Position numbers and translations under genes: made by a program. 64,000 nt of DNA, taken from positions 1,054,001 to 1,118,000 of the forward strand of contig JAYJMM010000094.1 of NCBI GenBank assembly GCA_037349105.1. The letters run 5' to 3'. The notes under the pieces were generated by a model that saw nothing but the letters and a program-made list of their open reading frames with translations, was not told where the DNA came from and did not search any database. Positions 52,201 through 61,559 of the stretch are shown here, in pieces. Within the stretch, counting starts at the first letter, position 1. Every line of letters starts with the position of its first letter. This stretch comes from Limnomonas spitsbergensis (Eukaryota; Chlorophyta; Chlorophyceae; Chlamydomonadales).

Positions 52201-55200
52201 CAACACTAGGTGGTGGGACTCCTACACGCAGTGCCTCAAGAGGATTGTCACTCGGCTGGCCAATGTGAGTGTGGAAGTGTTTGGAGTGCTGAGTGTGAAA
52301 TGTGTGGAGTCTTCGACCCTGCAGAGAGGACAAGGTGGATGCTGAGCTGGAGCTAGGGTATACAGGATTTTGATGTGTGGAGGTTTGAGAGGCCCTGCCG
52401 GTATTTCGTCTTAGTTTCACAATTGTCCCATGTTTGTTTCCATAGTTTGCTTCCTGGTTTATACCATTGATCTCGTGCCTTCTACAGCTATATTTAACAA
52501 CGAAATGCTCTGGTGCCTTCTACAGATATATTTAACAGTGAATGTTTTCTCGACGCTGCCTCCTGCCTCGCGTCTGATCTCCTCCCCCCGCTGCGGCTGT
52601 GTGCGCAGGCCCGCTCCCCCGACCCTAACTGCAAGGGCGAGGTGACGGCGCTCCACATGCTGCTGGAGTTCACACAGTCGGCCGAGCTGAGCGGGCATGA
52701 CGCCTTGGTGCAGGTGCAGACTTATGTGTGGTCTAGGGTTGAGGTTTTGAGGGCTTATGTGTGGCCTAGGGTTGAGGTTTTGAGGGCTTATGTGTGGCCT
52801 AGGGTTGAGGTTTTGAGGGCTTATGTGTGGCCTAGGGTTGAGGTTTTGAGGGCTTATGTGTGGCCTAGGGTTGAGGTTTTGAGGGCTTATGTGTGGCCTA
52901 GGGTTGAGGTTTTGAGGGTGTGAGTGGAGGGGGGGGGGGTGTTAGGACTGGAGGACTGTATCTGAGGGTCGAGTTTATAACACATTTCGGGAGAAGGGAG
53001 CTTCTAGCATCATGCCTGGTTTGATGGCTGCATGTAACGGTGCAAGGAGTAATAAGTGTGACAGTGTGGTGGCTTGAGTGCGACAGTGTGAAGGCTGAGT
53101 GCAAGAGTGTGAAGGCTGAGTGCAAGAGTGTGAAGGCTGAGTGTAACTGCGTTAGGGCTGGGTGCAACAGTGTGAGGCCAGGCTGTCAGAGTGTGATGAC
53201 TGTGTTTAATAGTTTGGTGACTGAGTGTAACAGTGTGATATGTGTGAGTAATAGTTTTGTGACTGAGTGTGATGGCTGAGTGTGACAGTGTGATGGCTGG
53301 GATTTAAGAGTGTGGCGACTGAGTGTCACAGTGTGATGACTGGGTGTAATAGTGTGGTGGTTGAGTGTATATATGTGAGGGGACAGTGTTACAGGAATTT
53401 TCCAGAGGGCTGAATGTGCTGAGATAACGGCAGCCATGACACGAATCATTTAGGCTTCTATAAACTCATCTATACCGTACTTATATAGTTTGATATAAGC
53501 TTACGGTATATGTTCATCTCTGCGTATGATTACCACACTCTCCTGCTTGTGCCCTGCCAGTCCAAGCTGGGCCACCTCCCGGTGCACCACCGCCTCGACT
53601 CGGACTTTGATCTGATTTAGGACCTGGCGCTGTCAGACTACGACGAACACCTGCTGTATGGACAGGTCAGTGCCAGGCAGGACAGGAACAGTACTGAGCA
53701 GTACAAGTCAGGACGTGTAGTACATGTGGGGTGATGGGCAGTACAAGGTAAGGACCTGGCGCTGTCAGACTACGATGAGCACCTGTTGTATGGACAGGTC
53801 AGTGCCAGGCAGGACATGAGAATTACTGAGCAGTACAGGTTGAGTGACAAGTACTTCAACTCAAGCTGTACATGTAGAGTTGTATTCCGTACCTCACCTG
53901 GTGGGAGGTCTGCTCTGAACCTGGCCTTGCACTGTGCGACTTACACGAGACGTGTCAATGCTGAGCAGTATGTCCATTTAGAATGAAGTCCATGTAGTAG
54001 CATTTGAACCTGACCCCTCAATCTGAAAACCCTCACCTTGGATGTAGCATTAAACCTGACAAGGGGCCTGTCACTTGGGGGGTCAGAGGAGTCCCCCCAA
54101 ACAAAGGTTTTCGGCTAGCCTTTACCCGCCAAAAGTTTGACCGGGAAAAAACCCTCAATCTGTGACCCTCACCTTGGATGCAGCATTTGAACCTGACCCC
54201 TCAATCTGTAACCCTCACCTTGGATGCAGCATTTGAACCGGACCCCTCAATCTGTGACCCTCACCTTCGATGCAGCAGCAGCTGAATCTGGACCAGAGGA
54301 GGCCTTTCGGAAGCAAGCTGGCCGGCAGCAGCACCAGCTCTGATTCCAGCAGCAAGCCCAGCGGTACGTTCATGTCCAGGGAAGGCAGGGGGGAGTGCTT
54401 GTTCCAGGTTCAGGGATGGAAGGACTGTTTTTTAAAGCAGAGCATCTTCCACCGCGTGTGCTTGTCCCTATATGCACGCATGGGACTCATTAAGGCATAT
54501 CCCGCAGTGCTGATTTGGGTGTCGCGACGTCTTCCTTTCTGCAGGTAGCGCTTGCACCATTACCAGCGGCAGTCTCGAAGGTGGAGAATCGTCTTCTGCT
54601 ACCTCGAGCTCCTCGGAGGAATCCTCCAGTGACAGGTAATGGGGTGTAGGGTTTGGGTCTTGGCTATCCTTTGGGTCTTGGCTATTGTTTGGGTCTTGGC
54701 TATCGTTTGGGTCTTGGCTATTGTTTGGATCTTGGCCATCGTTTGGGTTTTCGCTGTCGATCTCTGCATGCAGGGCCTGGTGTACTAGGGTGTAGTGTCA
54801 AGATCTAGGGTGTAGTGTCAAGATCTTGGGTGTAGTGTCAAGATCTTGGGTGTAGTGTCAAGATCTTGGGTGTAGTGTCAAGATCTTGGGTGTAGTGTCA
54901 AGATCTTGGGTGTAGTGTCAAGATCTTGGGTGTAGTGTCAAGATCTAGGGTGTAGTGTCAAGATCTTGGGTGTAGTGTCAAGATCTTGGGTGTAGTGTCA
55001 AGATCTAGGGTGCAGTGTCAAGATCTTGGGTGTAGTGTCAAGATCTTGGGTGTAGTGTCAAGATCTTGGGTGTAGTGTCAAGATCTTGGGTGTAGTGTCA
55101 AGATCTAGGGTGTAGTGTCAAGATCTTGGGTGTAGTGTCAAGATCTTGGGTGTAGTGTCAAGATCTTGGGTGTAGTGTCAAGATCTTGGGTGTAGTGTCA

Positions 55201-56288
55201 AGATCTTGGGTGTAGTGTCAAGATCTTAGGTGTAGTGTCAAGATCTTAGGTGTAGTGTCAAGATCTTGGGTGTAGTGTCAAGATCTTGGGTGTAGTGTCA
55301 AGATCTTGGGCGTAGTGTCAAGATCTAGGGTGTAGTGTCAAGATCTTGGGTGTAGTGTTAAGATTTTGGGTGTAGTGTCAAGATCTTGGGTGTAGTGTCA
55401 AGATCTAGGGTGTAGTGTCAAGATCTTGGGTGTAGTGTCAAGATCTTGGGTGTAGTGTCAAGATCTTAGGTGTAGTGTCAAGATCTTGGGCGTAGTGTCA
55501 TGATCTTGGGCGTAGTGTTAAGATCTTGGCTGTAGTGTTCAGATCTTGGGCGTAGTGTCAAGATCTTGGCTGTCGGTTGAGTCTTCGCTTTAGATCTCTG
55601 TCAGGCACTGCACATAATCAGCCATTCAGGGGCCAGGCTGGGTGTTCGCTATTGATGCATGTGGGGCGCCTCTCTTATGCGTAGGCATATGGGGAGCCTC
55701 TCTTATGCGTGGGCATATTTGTGGGCTATTCGCTATTGATGGGTGTTCGCTATGGGTGTTTACTATTGATGCATGTGGGGCGCCTCTCTTATGCGTGGGC
55801 ATGTGGGGCGCCTCTCTTTTGCCCATATTCATGGGCAAAGCCGAGTTCTGGGCAATGTTTCGCAACTTCTGGCTCTGCGTTTCTGACAAGAAGTATAGGG
55901 TTGAATCTTCCAGGGTACATTTTTTCACCATGAATATCCTTGGGGCGGTGCTTATAGCATTAGATCGCTACGGATCCAGTGCTTCATATTTCGTGACTTA
56001 GCTACATGTCAGCTACATGTCAGCTGAGGCCAGAGGCCTCAGTTGTGGCCAGCCAAACTGCCTTGGGCGCCAGTCATAGGCCGGTCCTGGCTTGGTCCCA
56101 CTCGAGCCTTTATAAGGTGGACTGGTAGCCGAAATGAAATAACACTGTGTTGATCTAGCCGTGTAGCCCATGCCTGACCCTTAAGCCTCCCCCCTGTTCT
56201 ATTCAGGATGAAGCTCACGGATACGCCGTCTAGCCCCTGTGACTGGTTCATCGCTTTCGATGTGGAGCGCATGGACGACCACATGTGA
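49254..56288 (+). CDS. Hypothetical protein, eight exons, family not recognised
   Basis: Exons 49254-49487, 51115-51298, 52143-52264, 52609-52713, 53621-53665, 54276-54363, 54545-54635 and 56207-56288 join in phase to 316 residues ending in TGA. An in-frame TGA precedes the first ATG, supporting this start. Visible parts: Ser-rich N terminus, RVKQVLAVTVPNFEEGFCAA, an acidic DSDSDADSDNCDDYAE stretch, MACKLFWQGLTLCRILD, TRWWDSYTQCLKRIVTRLAN, VTALHMLLEFTQSAELSGHD, then a Ser-rich tail (SSSATSSSSEESSSD) and PCDWFIAFDVERMDDHM. There is no signal peptide or membrane segment. Exon 5 has a second acceptor at 53561 that would add 60 bases with an in-frame TAG. I do not know the function; the mostly helical middle and Ser-rich ends suggest a soluble regulatory or scaffold protein. 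Confidence 0.7.
50745..50875. repeat. 19-bp tandem repeat
   Basis: Six to seven near-identical copies of CAACAGCTGCAGGGCTGCC, in intron 1 of the hypothetical gene. Confidence 0.95.
51299..51545 (+). repeat. Two downstream copies of the hypothetical gene's exon 2 3' edge
   Basis: TGGCAGGGCCTGACGCTCTG through TTGGACA|GTGAGTCGCG recurs at about 51377-51420, with donor kept, and at about 51497-51530, with donor lost. Confidence 0.9.
51560..52010 (+). repeat. About 80-bp intronic tandem repeat with telomere-like core
   Basis: Six copies of CTTCACATGTGCCAGCTTCT, TGTAGGGTTTAGGGTTG and CCCCTTTTACCGCCCTTTTA in intron 2 of the hypothetical gene. Confidence 0.92.
52720..52922 (+). repeat. 33-bp minisatellite starting at the exon 4 donor
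   Basis: Six copies of CTTATGTGTGGCCTAGGGTT plus GAGGTTTTGAGGG begin directly after the donor of exon 4. The unit is a multiple of three and stays open. A 20-odd-base GAGTGTGA(A/T)GGCTGAGTG repeat follows at about 53060-53380. Confidence 0.9.
53735..53812 (+). repeat. Downstream copy of hypothetical gene exon 5
   Basis: GACCTGGCGCTGTCAGACTA through TATGGACAG|GTCAGTG is repeated at 53752-53805 with two changes and an intact donor. It is preceded by AAGGTAAG, so it also retains an AG before GACCTG. Confidence 0.9.
54005..54275 (+). repeat. Upstream copies of the 5' edge of hypothetical gene exon 6
   Basis: The exon 6 start, CGATGCAG|CAGCAGCTGAATC, follows three relatives reading GGATG(C/T)AGCATT(T/A)(G/A)AACC at about 54040, 54178 and 54223. 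The intron motif CCTCAATCTGTGACCCTCAC recurs between them. Confidence 0.75.
54640..55580 (+). repeat. 20-bp minisatellite in intron 7
   Basis: About 39 copies of the 20-bp unit AGATCTTGGGTGTAGTGTCA from about 54785, preceded by five copies of a related GTTTGGGTCTTGGCTATC unit. Variants are AGATCTAGGG and GGCGTAG. Confidence 0.95.
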
Positions 56289-58500
56289 CCCAGGTCCATG
56301 CCCATGTGGGCCCCTACGAATGTTCCGTTGCGGTGGAGGTGGTCTTGGAGACTCAGGTTCGGGGCACGCACAACGATGCACAAACTAGGCTGTCATGATT
56401 GGATCTCGTCGATTGGGGACGGAACTTTGACCGGCCTGCGGCCAATGGCCCAAGCGGAAGAGCTTGTTGCACCCGGGCATATGCCGGGGTGTAGCTGAGG
56501 TGTGGCTGAAATGCGGTTACAAACAACACTGATAGCTGTGTATGTTTTTGGAGGGCAGGCCTTAGACAGGGCCACACTCCGGGCTGCACTAGGAAGGTAG
56601 AACAATGGTGTCAAATAGCCAGTAGCAAGCCCATTATATTTAATATCATTATAAAGAGCGCTTGTTATGGCACGTACATTTTTGTGTCTTTATTTCACGT
56701 TTGCCCCATGGGGGGGCATTTTATGCATAATTTCTTCCACGCATAATTCCAGACAATATACCGACAGGTGTACTGCAGGGTCCGGAACTGTGGTTTGTCG
56801 ATGTCTACCAACCCACCCAGTACAATTATTTGGAAAGGGCCTGGCCACAGAAGCAGCGTACGTTATCTAAAGTGATCCTTATATATGAAAGGACCCGGCA
56901 AGCTGCAGCGTACATTTTTATTTGGTAGGTGTGTGAAGAAGAAAGCCTTTTCATGTTATAAGTATGAACCGTGCGTGTTTATTTCCCTTCATTGTGGCTT
57001 TGCGAGCGGCAGTTGTCGTCCCTTTCAGTTGGTCGACCACACCTTTATTTACTTGTCCGACCGCTTTCATATTTGTATGTTCATTCCAGTGCTGTTCCGT
57101 ATCTGAATGCTGAAATTTCCTGGGAGCTGTAGGTCAGGAGTCCTTGTGCGATCGATCATGACATTTATTTTGGTTGCAATGTAGTCATTTGTAAGAAGTA
57201 ACGTTGCCTTGATTTGGAATTTCATATTTGCTTAGATTGTTTGATGTAAACGGCGGAAGAAGCTTCAAATATGTGGTGCCTTCTCCTTGATTGCTCTTGT
57301 TTTGCGTGAGTGCCGCTGGACTGTTTGGACTCCACAAATTTTCACAAGACACAGGCCAGGTATATATCAGGCTAGCTTGGATGGTTGCGACGTACGGGGA
57401 GGATTTGGGCCTCTATCATGGCTCTGGCCTTGCCGGCAGTGTGCTATTCAGGTCAATGACGTTACACCTCTAGGCCATGCTGAAATGAAGCTCGGCCTCG
57501 CCGGAAACAATATGTCAGCTAGGAAAGTCAAGGGAGAAGGCACAAGAGGAAAGAAAGGATAGCAAGTTCACCCACCAAATAACAAGAGGTCTGGCAAACC
57601 AGTGTGCTGTTCGGGTGTGCACCAGATGTTGCCTTGCACAGGTTGCACAGCAATGAACAAGTCGGGACGGAACTCTGGCCTTGTGCCGGGGGCCGAAGCA
57701 GAAGGCCTTGCTGTAACACCCGGCTTAATGAACCGAGTGGTCCAGCATGACTGTCCATGTACATTGTTTGGCAATGCACAAGATCACTCACCACTCATGA
57801 TTCAGTCAACAACTATTTACTTACACTTCAGCATATACCAACACAATTTTACGCGGTAAATAATATTCCCCGAAGCTATTTCCTCAAATTGAACCTACCT
57901 GCTTGCCAATTTTGTTGTTTTTATGGCCTGGTGATCCCGGCAGAAAGTAGCAGCTTCAGGCTCAAGACCCCCCCGGCCCCCCTTTTCTTCAGAAGATGGT
58001 TCAATGGTTCATGTGTCAATGACATTACATGCTTCAAGGATTCATGTGTGTGTCCGATTATCATAATCTGGGGGGGGTGTTGGATCTAGACCTGTAGGAT
58101 GCATGCCTCCAGGAGATCTGCAAGATCTCTAGTGCCCTCAAATAGGATCTCTTGATCCATTGCTGCCAAGCCTCATCTTGACAGGCAAGCCTCATATGTA
58201 CCACGTATATGGGGACAGGAGGGGGGGGCGAAGGAAGGAGGGGGGGGGGAATAGAAGCGCTTTTCATTCACGGGCCTGTGGCTTTTGTAGATTTGCCTTC
58301 ATATTTAACCGGCAAGCACCACACCGAGGTCCTGAAGTCTAACTGCTTTATCCTCGCGCCACTTTAACAGGCTAGTACCAGCAGATCAAGCCCCCCCCCT
58401 CTGTCTAAATCTGAGGTACACAATTTACACATCATATTCAAAATCTGTAACGCTCGTCAGCGGGAGTAATGGAGTGCCAAGCGAGGCCGTGGCGAGGCCA
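56289..58500. other. Gene-free interval after the hypothetical gene
   Basis: No coding gene is supported. It holds members of dispersed families: TAGCTGA(G/A)(G/A)TGTAGCTGAA near 56490, a GACCGGCCTGCGGCCAATGG segment near 56430, and AGGTGTAACGTCATTGACCT (minus strand) near 57445-57470. The open frames are short and unrelated to known domains. Confidence 0.45.
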
Positions 58501-58519
58501 CACACGATGCACTTCACAG

Positions 58520-58900
58520 GCAGCGTTGACACAGGGCTGGCGCGGATCAGTAGATCACACGAGATTGGCACGGATCAGCAGATCACACGAGGCTGGCACG
58601 GAGCAGCAAATCACACGAGGCTGGCACGGATCAGCAGATCACACGAGGCTGGCATAGATCAGCAGATCACACAAGGCTGGCACGGATCAGTAGATCACAT
58701 AAGGCTGGCATGGATCAGCAGATCACACAAGGCCGGCACAGATCAGCAGATCACACGAGGCTGGCATGGATCAGCAGATCACACAAGGCCGGCACGGATC
58801 AGCAGATCACTCAAGGCTGGCATGGATCAGCAGATCACACAGTTGCATGGCGATGCCGAGCTCTCCCTCTGATGGACACTGCAATCACGTTGAAAGAACG
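58520..58900 (-). repeat. 28-bp minisatellite, possibly from an exon edge
   Basis: About 12 copies of a 28-bp unit, GATCAGCAGATCACACGAGG plus CTGGCACG. On the minus strand the array follows TGATTGCAG|TGTCCATCAGAG at about 58881, an acceptor-like site with an open stretch EGELGIAMQLCDLLIHA. That could be a further exon of the EF-hand gene with its 3' edge amplified, but the phase and donor are not settled. Confidence 0.6.
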
Positions 58901-59617
58901 TCATTGGATGGGAGGGGGAGTGTTAAGATCCTAATAACCTAAGAGGACGTTAACCACATCTGGATGGTCTAACTGGTGAGAACGCTACAGGGAGGGGGAG
59001 GAGGAGGAGGAGCATCTGTAGGTTACTAGGTTGACGGTGTGCTACCACACATGCGTGGCGGCCTAGTGGCCCACGGGGATGAGCTGCTTGATATGCTTTC
59101 TGAATCAAAGATATAGATGAGTTAATAAGCATGAATTCTAATGTCTCAGAGATAGAGACAGATTTAGAGCTGGGTGGGTCAGTCGGGGCTCCAAGGGACG
59201 CTGAGAGGCACTAGGGATGCAGGGCTTAGGGTTAGGGCATTAGGGCTTAGGCTTAGGCCTAGGGTTGAGGTATGTATAGAGACAGGAAATCATACCATAA
59301 AATAAACCTGTCCTGCACCCTGACCTGAACCCTGCTAAATCTGTAGACCCCTAAGCTGGCAGCAGACTGTCAAATGTCTCCTAACCACTAAATCAGTTAT
59401 GTCCTTCAATTGGATTCAAGGCTTCCACACCCTGGATCCACCCACCAGATCCATATGATCCACATGCCAGATTTAGGTACACATGCCTAGTTTAGCCCCG
59501 AGCTGCACTGTTTCCTTAACCTCCACGCCACACATAACGCCACGAATAAGGCACAGCTTTCTTTCTTTCTTTCTTTCTTTCTTACACATGCCTCATCTAA
59601 ACACCGGATCCACCTAC

Positions 59618-61260
59618 CGGATCATCCAGAAGGTAAGCAGCCCAGATAGCTCTGCAGTGGAGATCTTTCCATCTTGATTGAGGTCACACTAATGGTGGGT
59701 CAGAAATATCACACTTGTCACGAGGCAGAGTGGTCACACCAATCACGGGGCAGAAAGACAACACTCGGCTTGGAGCATAGAGGTGACAGTGTCGCACTAA
59801 TCATCACGGGGTAACGCGGTCAAACCAGACATGAGCCAACACGATCACACCAGCAATGGGACACCAAACACACACACTGTGTATGGTGCAGAGGGGTCAC
59901 ACTTGTACTGGTGGTGGGGGCATCAATGTCACAGTGTCACACTTATGGTGTGGAACAATGTCACACGAATTTGGACGTACCTGGCAGTACGGTAGACCTG
60001 GTAGCAGCCAATATCCTTCCCCTTCATCTTTTGATGGCAACGGCGCGGACGTGACCTCGGCACATGTCGCGCTGTCGCTTGAAACCTCACGCCCTTTCAG
60101 CGACTAATTTGACCTCATCTTCAGCCCCAGCCTCTGCCCATCCACCCTAGTCATGGCGGCATCCGCTTCCCTGACAATTCTTCTGATTGGTATGAAGGTA
60201 GCCACACAGGTACGGCCCCGACCCATGCCGCGCTGTTCCCCCACAACTCAATTTCCTCTGCAGGGTGAAGTTTTCTTCATTTCCCGACGCTGCACTGAGC
60301 CCGACCGTGCGTCTTCTCCTAATGTGCAGTTGTGCACATGACCACTTAAAGAGGGCTGTCGGGCGGCCACCGCAGGGCTGATGGGAACCAAACCATAAAA
60401 CTTGAGTTTAAGTTGTGTGTACCAGACCACCTTTGGAGGGCGGTGGGGCGGCCACCACCGGGCTAATGGGGCCCAAACCATGAGACCTAAGTTTGTGAAG
60501 TGTGTATCTTTGGAGGGCGGTGGGGCAGCCACTGCTGGGTCCATGGGGACCAGACCTTGACCGGGCTATGTCCAGTGGCACAACCGGCAGGAAATGCTCA
60601 AATGCTGTGCCTAGCCCTGACTACCCTAGGCTGAGTTGTAGCTGAAGTGTAGCTGAAGAAAGGAAGCTGAAGTGCCTTGAGGTAAACAGCGGCCTGACCC
60701 CCCCCCCCCCACTTCAACATGCTGCACTTCGCCAAGATGGCTGTGAGCTGTGCCTGTTGTACGTCGTTAAAACATGGCTGAATTGTAGTTGAATTGTAGC
60801 TGAATAATAGCGTAAATGTAGCTTTAAGTGTAGCCTCATTGTAGCTGAAATGTGGCTGAAATAACAGTGACCTGAACCCCAGCCTCACTTTGCTCATGAC
60901 GGTATCCACATCTTCCTGTGACGGCGCCACGCCTGCGTCAATGCAAATAATTTAAAATTAAGCAAATTCGTATATATGAAAGTGCACTGGCTACACATTA
61001 GCTGCAGCCCGACCTACGGCCAGCAGGGCTGGGTGCAGCAAGGCCTCCTTTTTGAGCCACCGGCCGCAGGTCGGTCAAGGTTTGGTCCCCATTGGCGCAG
61101 TCGTGGCCGCCCGGCGGCCACCCCAAAGTAGTCTGGCCACTGGAGTGCACAAACACGAGCACTGAACACCTGACCACACGCGCACGCACACGCACGCACG
61201 CGCGCCCGCCTGCACGCAAGCACGCGCAAGCACGCACGCACACGCAAGCACGCGCACGCA

Positions 61261-61294
<34 letters not shown>

Positions 61295-61551
61295 GCCCCC
61301 CCCCCCCCCACACACACACACCCTTGCACACTACCGCACATCTCCAATGTGCTGTTCTTCCAATCTGCGATAGTGAGATTGAAAGAGGTCCTCTCTGACA
61401 AACTTGAACCCCAGCACTGTCCACTGCCCCCTCCCCACATCACCATGTACCGACCTTTGGCCAAGTCTTTCATGAGCTTAGGTAGTTCCTCCCTCCGGAT
61501 GGTTTTGTCGTTGTCCTTGTCATAATGAGCCATGCAGGACAGGACAAACAT
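59618..61551 (-). CDS. EF-hand calcium-binding protein (internal part, incomplete at both ends)
   Basis: Three exons join in phase: 61455-61551, 60889-60932 and 59618-59688. The first encodes MAHYDKDNDKTIRREELPKL, an EF-hand loop with Asp at positions 1, 3 and 5 and Glu at 12. The second encodes VAPSQEDVDTVMSK, the usual linker helix between paired EF-hands. The third encodes CDLNQDGKISTAELSGLL, a second canonical loop. Paired EF-hands bind calcium and act in sensors such as calmodulin-like or EF-hand regulated enzymes. The last exon ends at CCG|GTAGGTG; reading through this donor gives TAG at once, so it may be internal or terminal. Upstream exons lie beyond the right edge, past the satellite. 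No further domain shows, so the full protein class is unknown. Confidence 0.75.
59689..59960 (-). repeat. Degenerate upstream copies of the 5' edge of the second EF-hand exon
   Basis: The exon start (CCATTAG|TGTGACCTCAA on the minus strand) is echoed as ATTAGTGCGACACTGTCACC near 59795 and as TGGTGTGACC and GTGTGACC at several points. Copies are short and decayed. Confidence 0.55.
60345..60560. repeat. Dispersed repeat family C, three tandem copies
   Basis: Three copies of a 60-75 bp unit with GGAGGGCGGTGGGGCGGCCA followed by CCGGGCTAATGGGGCCCAAA. Relatives occur at about 8380, 13960, 38960-39030, 50300-50420, 56430 and 61020-61130. The last contains GGTCAAGGTTTGGTCCCCAT. Confidence 0.7.
61180..61325. 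repeat. Alternating purine-pyrimidine (CA/CG) tract with a C run
   Basis: About 90 bases of CACGCACG/CGCGCGCC variants pass into a perfect CACACA run, a run of 12-13 C, and CACACACA. It lies in the intron between the EF-hand exons at 60932 and 61455 and could adopt Z-DNA. Confidence 0.9.
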
Positions 61552-61559
61552 CTGGGGAC

